Made by a program: the position numbers and the translations under genes. From assembly GCF_007558865.1 (NCBI RefSeq), contig NZ_VLPK01000001.1, positions 682,001 to 746,000 of the forward strand: a stretch of 64,000 nt of DNA, in the 5' to 3' direction. The stretch is from Mucilaginibacter corticis (GTDB lineage: Bacteria; Bacteroidota; Bacteroidia; Sphingobacteriales; Sphingobacteriaceae). This document shows positions 55,381 through 62,035 of the stretch, piece after piece (position 1 is the first letter of the stretch; the number at the start of each line of letters is the position of its first letter). Below the pieces are notes generated by a model. That model saw only the letters and a list, made by a program, of their open reading frames with translations. It ran no database searches and was not told the DNA's origin.

Positions 55381-55509
55381 TAATATGCAGATGTGCAAAT
55401 GTGCAGATATGCAGTTTGATTATTAATGATTTAACGTGTAATGCGCGGTATGGTTTTTATTTTTTAATGAGCGTATTGAATATTTGCATATCCGCATATC
55501 AGCACATTA
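55381..55509. repeat. Palindromic intergenic element F (between fabH and accB)
   Basis: Inverted repeat in the 178-bp gap between fabH and accB. Arms 55381-55411 and 55479-55509 match at 23 of 31 positions and consist of the words ATGTGCAGAT and ATATGCAAAT in tandem. The right arm includes the fabH stop codon. The centre is AT-rich. The rest of the gap holds the accB leader. Confidence 0.72.
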
Positions 55510-56496
55510 GTAAGCCCATTTTAAGTAAAGAGATCCCCAGGTAAAGCCACCACCAAAAGCGGCTAATATCAGGTTATCGCCTTTTTTAAATTTGCTTTCC
55601 CACTCCCACAAACATAAAGGTATGGTTGCGTTGGTGGTATTGCCATAGCGTTCAATGTTTACTATCACTTTATCTTCGCTTAAACCTGTACGGGCAGCGG
55701 TAGCATCAATAATACGTTTATTAGCCTGGTGCGGTACAAGCCATGCAACATCATCGGCAGTAAGGTTATTGCGTTCCATCACTTCGGCGGCAACATCGGC
55801 CATGTTGGTAACGGCAAACTTAAATACCGCTTTACCTTCCTGGTAAGCATAATGCTCGCGCGCATCAACAGTTTCATGGCTTGCCGGTTTTATAGAACCA
55901 CCAGCTTTCATATGCAGGAACGGAATACCCGAGCCGTCGCTTTTTAAAACAGAATCAATAACGCCATAGCCATCATAATTAGGTTCTAATAAAGCAGCTC
56001 CGGCGCCATCGCCAAAAATAATACAGGTAGCCCTGTCCTGGTAGTCAATTATCGACGACATTTTGTCGGCACCTACTACCAATACTTTTTTATGTTTTCC
56101 GCTTTCAATAAACTGTGCGCCGGTGGTAAGGCCAAATACAAAACCTGAACAAGCCGCCTGCAGGTCAAAGCCCCATGCGTTTACCGCGCCAATTTTATCG
56201 GCAAAAAGGTTAGCCGTTGCCGGGAAAGGCATATCCGGCGTTGTAGTACAAAAAATGATCAGGTCAATTTCTTCGGCACCTATACCGCGTTTTTTTAATA
56301 AGCCCTGCACGGCAGGTACTGCCAGGTCTGATGTACCCAGGCCTTCGCCCTTTAAGATCCTGCGCTCTTTAATACCTGTACGGGTGGTTATCCACTCGTC
56401 ATTGGTATCAACCATTTGTGACAGCTCATGATTAGTGAGTACATAATCAGGTACATAACCATTAACAGCCGTAACGGCTGCAGTAATTCTACTCAT
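55507..56496 (-). CDS. fabH: Beta-ketoacyl-ACP synthase III
   Basis: A 329-residue condensing enzyme that starts fatty acid synthesis from acyl-CoA and malonyl-ACP. The nucleophile is Cys116 in [14 protein letters not shown]; the histidine is in [11 protein letters not shown] and the asparagine in [10 protein letters not shown]. It begins with the thiolase-like [20 protein letters not shown]. The usual neighbours plsX and rpmF are directly upstream with a 13-bp gap. Primer specificity (branched or straight) is not readable. Confidence 0.97.
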   Translation of the reverse strand: MSRITAAVTAVNGYVPDYVLTNHELSQMVDTNDEWITTRTGIKERRILKGEGLGTSDLAVPAVQGLLKKRGIGAEEIDLIIFCTTTPDMPFPATANLFADKIGAVNAWGFDLQAACSGFVFGLTTGAQFIESGKHKKVLVVGADKMSSIIDYQDRATCIIFGDGAGAALLEPNYDGYGVIDSVLKSDGSGIPFLHMKAGGSIKPASHETVDAREHYAYQEGKAVFKFAVTNMADVAAEVMERNNLTADDVAWLVPHQANKRIIDATAARTGLSEDKVIVNIERYGNTTNATIPLCLWEWESKFKKGDNLILAAFGGGFTWGSLYLKWAY

Positions 56497-56509
56497 AGTT
56501 TATAATTGT

Positions 56510-57445
56510 TTATTGAAAGGCCTGCGTTATTTTACCAACCAGTTCGCTTTCAACCATATCTTTTGATAAAAGTACCATATTTTTTATTGCCTCGGGGTTT
56601 GAAATTCCGTGGCCGACAACAACAGCGCCGTTTACACCCAAAATAGGGCTGCCGCCGTATTGCTCATAATTAAACCTGTCGAAAAATTCGTCCTTTAACC
56701 CTTTTTTGCGGGTTGCCACGTAAAACGATTCGGCAAGTTTTAAGATAATGTTCCCCGTAAAGCCATCACACACAAAAACGTCAGCATTGTCGCTAAACAG
56801 ATCGCGCCCTTCGGCATTACCCACAAAGTTAAAAAGTGAAGTTTCTCTCATGAGGGGATAAGTAGCTTGGCAAAGCAGGTTGCCTTTTTCCTCTTCTTCG
56901 CCAATGTTCATCAGCGCTACGCGGGGATTATCGATATTGTAAACGTTTTGCGCCATTAAGCTGCCAAGTACGCCAAACTGCACCAGTACTTCGGGCTTGC
57001 AATCAGCATTGGCGCCAACGTCCAGCAAAATACCCAGGCCTCCTTTTAGCTTGGGTACAATAGTGGTAATGGCCGGGCGAAGAATGCCCGGTATGGTTTT
57101 AACGCTAAACATGGCGCCAACCAGCATAGCGCCGGTATTACCTGCCGATGAGAATGCCTGGATCTGGCCTTCTTTTAATAGTTTAAAACCAACGCTGATA
57201 CTTGAATCAGGCTTTTGAACAACCGCTTTGGTAGGGTGTTCGCCCATGCCAATAACTTCGGTGGTATGAATATACTCGAAGTTATCAGGGTTAAAGTTGT
57301 TTTCACGAAGAATGCTTACAGCCGCGTCTTTGTCGCCTATAAGCACCAGTATATGGCCCGATAAAACCTTATATGCTTCGATAGCCCCTAAAACAGTTGC
57401 TTTGGGGGCGTAATCACCGCCCATAATATCTAAGCCAATCTTCAT
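56510..57445 (-). CDS. plsX: Phosphate acyltransferase PlsX
   Basis: A 311-residue enzyme making acyl-phosphate from acyl-ACP, the first step of phospholipid synthesis with PlsY. It starts MKIGLDIMGGDYAPKA and has the motifs FSSAGNTGAMLVGAM, DVGANADCKPE and DVFVCDGFTGNIILK. Length is typical. It lies between rpmF and fabH with gaps of about 15 bp, a conserved bacterial arrangement. Confidence 0.97.
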   Translation of the reverse strand: MKIGLDIMGGDYAPKATVLGAIEAYKVLSGHILVLIGDKDAAVSILRENNFNPDNFEYIHTTEVIGMGEHPTKAVVQKPDSSISVGFKLLKEGQIQAFSSAGNTGAMLVGAMFSVKTIPGILRPAITTIVPKLKGGLGILLDVGANADCKPEVLVQFGVLGSLMAQNVYNIDNPRVALMNIGEEEEKGNLLCQATYPLMRETSLFNFVGNAEGRDLFSDNADVFVCDGFTGNIILKLAESFYVATRKKGLKDEFFDRFNYEQYGGSPILGVNGAVVVGHGISNPEAIKNMVLLSKDMVESELVGKITQAFQ

Positions 57446-57460
57446 GTTAGAAAATTAGTG

Positions 57461-57649
57461 TTAGGCTACTGCTTTTTCTATCAGTAATTTACCGTTGTAG
57501 TAAACGTTACCATCTACAGTATAAGCTCTGTGCGGCAAGTGTACAGCACCGGTAACTTTGCAGGTAGTTAAAGTTGGAGCGATAGCCTTATCATGCGTTC
57601 TACGCTTGTCTCTTCTTGATTTGGATATTTTACGTTTTGGATGTGGCAT
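57461..57649 (-). CDS. rpmF: 50S ribosomal protein L32
   Basis: A 62-residue basic protein. [20 protein letters not shown] is the conserved N-terminus of L32. The C-terminal part that normally forms a CxxC/CxxC zinc ribbon has one cysteine only ([20 protein letters not shown]), so this is a zinc-free form. It is the second gene of the yceD operon, as in many bacteria. Confidence 0.96.
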   Translation of the reverse strand: MPHPKRKISKSRRDKRRTHDKAIAPTLTTCKVTGAVHLPHRAYTVDGNVYYNGKLLIEKAVA

Positions 57650-57664
57650 AACTTGTAGTTATTA

Positions 57665-58186
57665 TTATTTAATTTTTTTGAGCGCGTCCCACCGTGGGTC
57701 CGGGTTCTCATCTTGTTCATTATTAGCCGATAGGTCATTCAACTTATCCAGCATTTCTTTATCACAATACGGGGTGTTACCCTCGTCGCCGCAGCTCGCT
57801 ATAAACGGTACTGCAACATTTATGTATTCGTAGATCAGCCCTGCAAGCACTATTTCATGCTCATTTTTACCCAGGGCAATGATCTCGTCATCTTCGTCTA
57901 TTGCCTCGTCGCTAAACTTGGCTATCTGCTGTTCATGCACATCCAGCTCATGCGGATATTGCGACAAACACTTATCACAGGTGGCACCAATTGTACCGGT
58001 GATATGAAAATCCAGGATCATCATAGTTTCCTGTTTTTCCATTTCGACCCGGCATTTAAGGTCTGCCTTTTTTACAAGCGAGTATTCAAACTCATCAAAA
58101 AAAGCATCGTCAACATCAAATTCAAAATGATGCTTTCCCAGTGCCAAGCCAGTAAAAGGAATCGAATAATTTCTTAGCGATTTCAA
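57665..58186 (-). CDS. YceD family protein (DUF177), 23S rRNA accumulation protein
   Basis: A protein of 173 residues from the TTG at 58186 (MKSLRNYSIPFTGLALGKHH), the usual start in relatives. The longer frame from 58207 would run through the -7 box. A CDKCLSQYPHELDVHE segment carries a CxxC that, with a later CGDEGNTPYCDKEML, may bind a metal. In E. coli, YceD is tied to 23S rRNA accumulation and is co-transcribed with rpmF. The same order is seen here. It opens the lipid operon. Confidence 0.9.
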   Translation of the reverse strand: MKSLRNYSIPFTGLALGKHHFEFDVDDAFFDEFEYSLVKKADLKCRVEMEKQETMMILDFHITGTIGATCDKCLSQYPHELDVHEQQIAKFSDEAIDEDDEIIALGKNEHEIVLAGLIYEYINVAVPFIASCGDEGNTPYCDKEMLDKLNDLSANNEQDENPDPRWDALKKIK

Positions 58187-58204
58187 TGAGCAACAATTAG
58201 CCTG

Positions 58205-58212
58205 CAAATGTA
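58205..58212 (-). promoter_or_regulatory. -7 box for the yceD-accC operon
   Basis: On the minus strand TACATTTG matches TAnnTTTG fully. A T-rich stretch stands at the -33 position but without TTG. With transcription beginning near 58199, the leader to the TTG start at 58186 is about 13 bases, which supports that start over the one at 58207. Confidence 0.55.
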
Positions 58213-58329
58213 GAGAAAAATACTAATACGGAAAAGGGTTTTTTTAAAATGGTTAAATGAGTTCAAAACCCTGTCGAAATCTGACCGGACTAAGGTCCTT
58301 TAATAAGGACAAGTCAATTGGAGGATGCC

Positions 58330-59514
58330 TTATATTTTCAACTTGATATTCACCTTTTCAAGCAATCCCGTAAGCCAAACCATGGCAAAAGCAAATACCA
58401 GGCATTTAATTAAACCGCCCGTGCCCTGGCTTATATAGCCCGGGTATTGCAGGTTGGTCATTTCAAAAAGCGGGTAAAACAAACCCGGGATGATATAGCA
58501 GGTAAACGCGTTGGTACCCGCCGGCTCAATGGGCTTGACCCAGTTGTATTTCTTTTTAAAATCAACAATAAAGATAAACACCGCGTACACTACCAGGCTT
58601 ATAGCTGTACAGATCAATACCCATGACGGCGTATCCCTCATTTTTGATATGCCGCCGCTAAAGTAGCGTACTATAAAGCCCAGGTTAAATAGTATCACAG
58701 CCATTAGCAGCATGCCTATCCAAAGCAATTTAAGTTCGTCGCGCTCGCGCAAACGCATGTATAACACGGCCACAAATACCCCCGCCATGGTGAACGATTG
58801 CATGGCCCCGTTGCCCGACAGCCATACATAATCGCGCAGCGGGTTCAGGAAATCAAGCATCCCGAAATGAAAATCGATATTGAAGAACATGAAGAACATC
58901 CACGCCGCGGCCTGGATCCAAAGATGGCCTTTGGAGTAATAATAGATCAACGCGCAGATCAGGTATGACCAACCTATCAGCCCTAAAATTTCCCACCAGG
59001 TAAAGTGCAGCCAATGGTGCACGGGGTCCTTACTTTTATATAACAGTGATAATACCAGCAGCAGCGCAACCCCAAAGCCCTGTAGCAGGTATTTTTTTAG
59101 CGCAGATGTGTTTTTACTATAATTTAAGAAGATAAAGAAAAAGCTGAATACCATTAAGCTTTCCCAAACCGGTCGGGGTAACAGGGCAGTCGCTTCGCTG
59201 TAGCTATCAACGTTCGAGAAAAAGAAGCCCATAAAGATCAGCGCGAACGAGCGTACTACAATACGCAGCGGGGTATGGTAGTCGCCGCGGATCAACCGGT
59301 TTTTAAACGCGAAGGGTATAGATAACCCTACGATAAATAAAAAAGCAGGGAAAATAGTGTCGGCCAGGCCCAGCGCATCAGCATTTATTTTAGCATGATG
59401 GATCCATTGCGGGGTATTGGGCACATCATCAAGATCATTCACAAAGATCATCAAAAACATGGTTACGGCCCTAAAAGCATCAATTGACCGTACGCGGCTC
59501 GGCAAACTATTCAT
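58330..59514 (-). CDS. DUF5009/heparan-alpha-glucosaminide N-acetyltransferase-like membrane protein
   Basis: A 394-residue polytopic protein with about ten hydrophobic helices. The N-terminus RVRSIDAFRAVTMFLMIFVN, with its aspartate in the first helix, and TIFPAFLFIVGLSIPFAFK are typical of DUF5009 proteins related to HGSNAT/NagX acyltransferases. These are thought to move acetyl groups across membranes to amino sugars; the Bacteroidota versions are mostly uncharacterised. It stands alone, divergent from the DUF1080 gene. Confidence 0.88.
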   Translation of the reverse strand: MNSLPSRVRSIDAFRAVTMFLMIFVNDLDDVPNTPQWIHHAKINADALGLADTIFPAFLFIVGLSIPFAFKNRLIRGDYHTPLRIVVRSFALIFMGFFFSNVDSYSEATALLPRPVWESLMVFSFFFIFLNYSKNTSALKKYLLQGFGVALLLVLSLLYKSKDPVHHWLHFTWWEILGLIGWSYLICALIYYYSKGHLWIQAAAWMFFMFFNIDFHFGMLDFLNPLRDYVWLSGNGAMQSFTMAGVFVAVLYMRLRERDELKLLWIGMLLMAVILFNLGFIVRYFSGGISKMRDTPSWVLICTAISLVVYAVFIFIVDFKKKYNWVKPIEPAGTNAFTCYIIPGLFYPLFEMTNLQYPGYISQGTGGLIKCLVFAFAMVWLTGLLEKVNIKLKI

Positions 59515-59585
59515 TGAATAGTTAATGCCTGTCAGTTAAAAATGTTTCGATTAATTTGTTAATTTTTGTTAAAACTTACGTTAAA

Positions 59586-59607
59586 GGCAGGCAGACAGGC
59601 AGGCATT
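59586..59607. repeat. Short GGCA/GACA tandem run
   Basis: GGCAGGCAGACAGGCAGGCA is a five-unit tetranucleotide run, and its end pairs imperfectly with AATGCCTGTC at 59524-59533. It lies in the 180-bp divergent gap before the DUF1080 gene. Too short to call a functional element. Confidence 0.45.
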
Positions 59608-59644
59608 GTAACTCATTATTTACCTGATAAATTGGTAAAATATG

Positions 59645-59673
59645 TTGCGCCTTTAAAAATTGTTGTAGATTTA
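59645..59673 (+). promoter_or_regulatory. Candidate promoter of the DUF1080 gene
   Basis: TTG at 59645-59647, 18 bp spacer and TAGATTTA at 59666-59673 (seven of eight to TAnnTTTG). The ATG at 59695 would give a leader of about 15 bases. Confidence 0.45.
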
Positions 59674-59694
59674 CCCTAACCATTTTATTTAAAC

Positions 59695-60417
59695 ATGAAA
59701 AAAATACTTTTATTAAGTTTTGTAGCATGTATTGCTATAGCGCCTGCTGTTAAAGCTCAGGACAACACTTTAACTAAAAAAGAAATAAAGCAAGGCTGGA
59801 AATTGCTTTTTGACGGCACCGACCTGAAAGGCTGGCACTCATGGCATAAAGATGCCGCTGCTGCTAACTGGACAGTTAAAGACGGCCAGATCCAATATGA
59901 TCGCGAGCATGACCGTGATGGTGATGACCTGTTAACTGATGGCGTTTACGAAAACTACGAGTTGCAACTACAATGGAGAATAACCAAAGGCGGTAACAGC
60001 GGTATCATTTTCGACGTGCAGGAAGACCCTAAATACAGCGCTACTTACCAAACCGGTGCAGAGATGCAGGTATTGGATAACATTGATGCCGACGACAATA
60101 AAAAACAAAACCACCTTGCAGGCTGCCTTTATGATATGATAGGCGACGCTACCGTTTCAAAACCGGTACCTGTTGGCGAGTGGAACCAGGTAAAACTGAT
60201 TCAAAACAAAGGCCAGTTAACTTTCTGGTTAAATGGTATCAAAACTGTTGACGTTAAAATAGGCAGCCCTGAGTGGGATGCAGCAATTGCGTCAAGCAAG
60301 TTTAAAGACAAATATTTTGTGGACTTCATGAAAATACAAAAAGGCCACATTGCTGTGCAAAAACACCCGGGATCAAGCGGTTGGAAAAACATCAAGATCC
60401 GGGAGATAAAAGACTAA
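59695..60417 (+). CDS. DUF1080 (3-keto-disaccharide hydrolase-like) secreted protein
   Basis: A 240-residue exported protein with a signal peptide ending AVKAQ. The domain begins WKLLFDGTDLKGWHSW and continues with GGNSGIIFDVQED, YQTGAEMQVLDN and GHIAVQKHPGSSGWKNIKIREI, the concanavalin-like lectin/glucanase pattern of DUF1080. Some members hydrolyse 3-keto-glycosides produced by oxidoreductases; no such oxidoreductase is nearby. It is a single-gene unit with its own promoter and a strong terminator. Confidence 0.92.
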   Translation: MKKILLLSFVACIAIAPAVKAQDNTLTKKEIKQGWKLLFDGTDLKGWHSWHKDAAAANWTVKDGQIQYDREHDRDGDDLLTDGVYENYELQLQWRITKGGNSGIIFDVQEDPKYSATYQTGAEMQVLDNIDADDNKKQNHLAGCLYDMIGDATVSKPVPVGEWNQVKLIQNKGQLTFWLNGIKTVDVKIGSPEWDAAIASSKFKDKYFVDFMKIQKGHIAVQKHPGSSGWKNIKIREIKD

Positions 60418-60433
60418 GTTATTTTGACTTATT

Positions 60434-60469
60434 AAAAACCCGTTACTGCAATGCAGTAACGGGTTTTTT
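60434..60469 (+). terminator. Intrinsic terminator after the DUF1080 gene
   Basis: Near-perfect palindrome with core CCCGTTACTGCA/TGCAGTAACGGG followed by TTTTTTG. It lies 17 bp after the stop and separates this gene from the response regulator gene. Confidence 0.92.
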
Positions 60470-60511
60470 GTTGCTTTTTAATCACAATAAAATTATACAG
60501 ATTTGTACAAC

Positions 60512-61867
60512 ATGAGCACGGCAGCAAAAGGTAAGATTTTAATTATTGACGATGAAGACAGGTTAAGGCAACTGCTTGCCCGCATTTTACAGTTAGAGGG
60601 TTACGATTTGCTGCAAGCCGCCAATGCCAAAGAGGGCTTACGCTACCTGGATAATAACGTTATTGATGTAGTAATCTGTGATGTTAAACTGCCCGATGCT
60701 AACGGAATAGAACTTACCAAAACTATAAAGGCAAGCCATCCTGCTGTAGAGATTATTGTGCTTACCGCCTATGGTACCATTAATGACGGTGTCGCGGCTA
60801 TTAAAAACGGGGCTTTTGATTATATAACTAAAGGCGACGATAACGAAAAGATAATCCCGCTGGTAAGTAAAGCGATGGATAAAGCCATTTTACAGCGCCG
60901 GGTGCTTGAACTTGAAAATAAACTGAATTTAAAATTCGGTTTCGAACGGATAATTGGTAACTCGGCGGGAATAACAGCGGCAATAAAGCTGGCACAAAGG
61001 GTATCAGCAACAGACACCACCGTTTTGCTATTAGGCGAAACCGGCACAGGCAAAGAAGTTTTTGCAGAAGCCATTCACCAGGCCAGTCCGCGAAATGCTA
61101 AGCCTTTTGTCGCCATAAATTGCAGTGCGTTTAGCAAAGAGTTGTTAGAAAGCGAATTGTTTGGGCACAAGGCAGGCTCATTCACCGGGGCGGTTAAAGA
61201 TAAAAAGGGGCTGTTTGAAGAGGCCAATGGCGGCACCATATTTTTAGATGAGATAGGCGAGTTGGACCACGACCTGCAAGCCAAGTTGTTGCGCGTGTTG
61301 GAGTCGCAACAGTTTATCAAGATAGGCGATACCAAGACAACCCAAGTGAGCGTACGCATACTTGCAGCAACCAACCGCGATCTGCAGGAAGAATCAGCTA
61401 AGGGAAATTTCAGGTCTGACCTTTTTTACCGGCTATCAGTATTCCAGATCATATTACCCCCGGTGCGCGACCGCAAAAAGGATATCGGATTATTAGCCAA
61501 TAGTTTTATCCAAACCTTTGCAACCAAGGTAAACAAACATATAAAAGGCTACACTCCTGATTTTTTAGAAAAGTTGGAGGCCTATAACTGGCCCGGCAAT
61601 ATCCGCGAGCTAAAGAATGTGATCGAGCGCGCGGTAATCTTATGTGACGGAAATGAGCTTGACGCATCATTATTGCCCTACGAAATTGAGGCATCGGCCA
61701 CAAAAAATAGTAATGCTGCTTCGGCTTTTGACCTTGCTGCCATAGAGCAGCAACATATTATCCGTGTGCTTAAACACACGCAAAACAATCGTGCTGAAGC
61801 CGCCCGGCTTTTAAATATCGGCGTAGCTACACTTTACCGTAAGTTAAAAGAATACGGGTTAGAGTAA
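60512..61867 (+). CDS. NtrC-family sigma-54-dependent response regulator
   Basis: A 451-residue enhancer-binding protein from the ATG at 60512; a TTG at 60503 would add three residues. Receiver domain 1-120 with Asp13/Asp14 and phospho-acceptor Asp57 (ICDVKLPD). AAA+ domain about 145-375 with Walker A GETGTGKE, sigma-54 contact loop GSFTGA (usual form GAFTGA), Walker B GGTIFLDEIGEL. The C-terminal Fis-type helix-turn-helix includes NRAEAARLLNIGVATLYRKL. No partner histidine kinase is adjacent. The next gene, kup, has a sigma-54 promoter, so local control of potassium uptake is suggested. Confidence 0.96.
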   Translation: MSTAAKGKILIIDDEDRLRQLLARILQLEGYDLLQAANAKEGLRYLDNNVIDVVICDVKLPDANGIELTKTIKASHPAVEIIVLTAYGTINDGVAAIKNGAFDYITKGDDNEKIIPLVSKAMDKAILQRRVLELENKLNLKFGFERIIGNSAGITAAIKLAQRVSATDTTVLLLGETGTGKEVFAEAIHQASPRNAKPFVAINCSAFSKELLESELFGHKAGSFTGAVKDKKGLFEEANGGTIFLDEIGELDHDLQAKLLRVLESQQFIKIGDTKTTQVSVRILAATNRDLQEESAKGNFRSDLFYRLSVFQIILPPVRDRKKDIGLLANSFIQTFATKVNKHIKGYTPDFLEKLEAYNWPGNIRELKNVIERAVILCDGNELDASLLPYEIEASATKNSNAASAFDLAAIEQQHIIRVLKHTQNNRAEAARLLNIGVATLYRKLKEYGLE

Positions 61868-61880
61868 TTATCCCAAATAT

Positions 61881-61928
61881 TCATTTTGATAAAACCCTAT
61901 CAAAATGATATGGTGTACTTTTTACACC
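61881..61928. promoter_or_regulatory. Two dyads upstream of kup, candidate enhancer sites
   Basis: TCATTTTGATA and TATCAAAATGA (61881-61891, 61898-61908) are perfect 11-base inverted arms with a six-base centre. GGTGTA-N5-TACACC lies at 61912-61928. Neither is followed by a U-tract, so they are not good terminators for the regulator gene. They are centred about 120 and 95 bp before the predicted kup transcription start, where NtrC-type proteins usually bind. Confidence 0.55.
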
Positions 61929-61989
61929 TTTTATCCATAACATATTTAAACTATTATTTATCAACCAATTACGGCCAATTGCCTAATAA

Positions 61990-62005
61990 TGGCACTTGAT
62001 TGGCA
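61990..62005 (+). promoter_or_regulatory. Sigma-54 promoter of kup
   Basis: TGGCAC-TTGAT-TGGCA matches the -24/-12 consensus TGGCAC-N5-TTGCW with one mismatch in the -12 box; the GG and GC doublets have the required ten-base spacing. The -12 GC at 62003-62004 predicts a start near 62015 and a leader of about 20 bases to the kup ATG. Confidence 0.65.
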
Positions 62006-62035
62006 ATGGCGGTTTCATTTACAATTAATACTATA

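Noticed and set aside
55356..55544. Small plus-strand frame between accB and fabH
   Set aside because: Made of palindromic element F; no coding signature.
59586..59607. Start of a CRISPR-like or satellite array
   Set aside because: Only five tetranucleotide units and no spacers.
61881..61908. Terminator of the NtrC-type regulator gene
   Set aside because: The stem is perfect but no U-run follows, and its position fits an enhancer site better.
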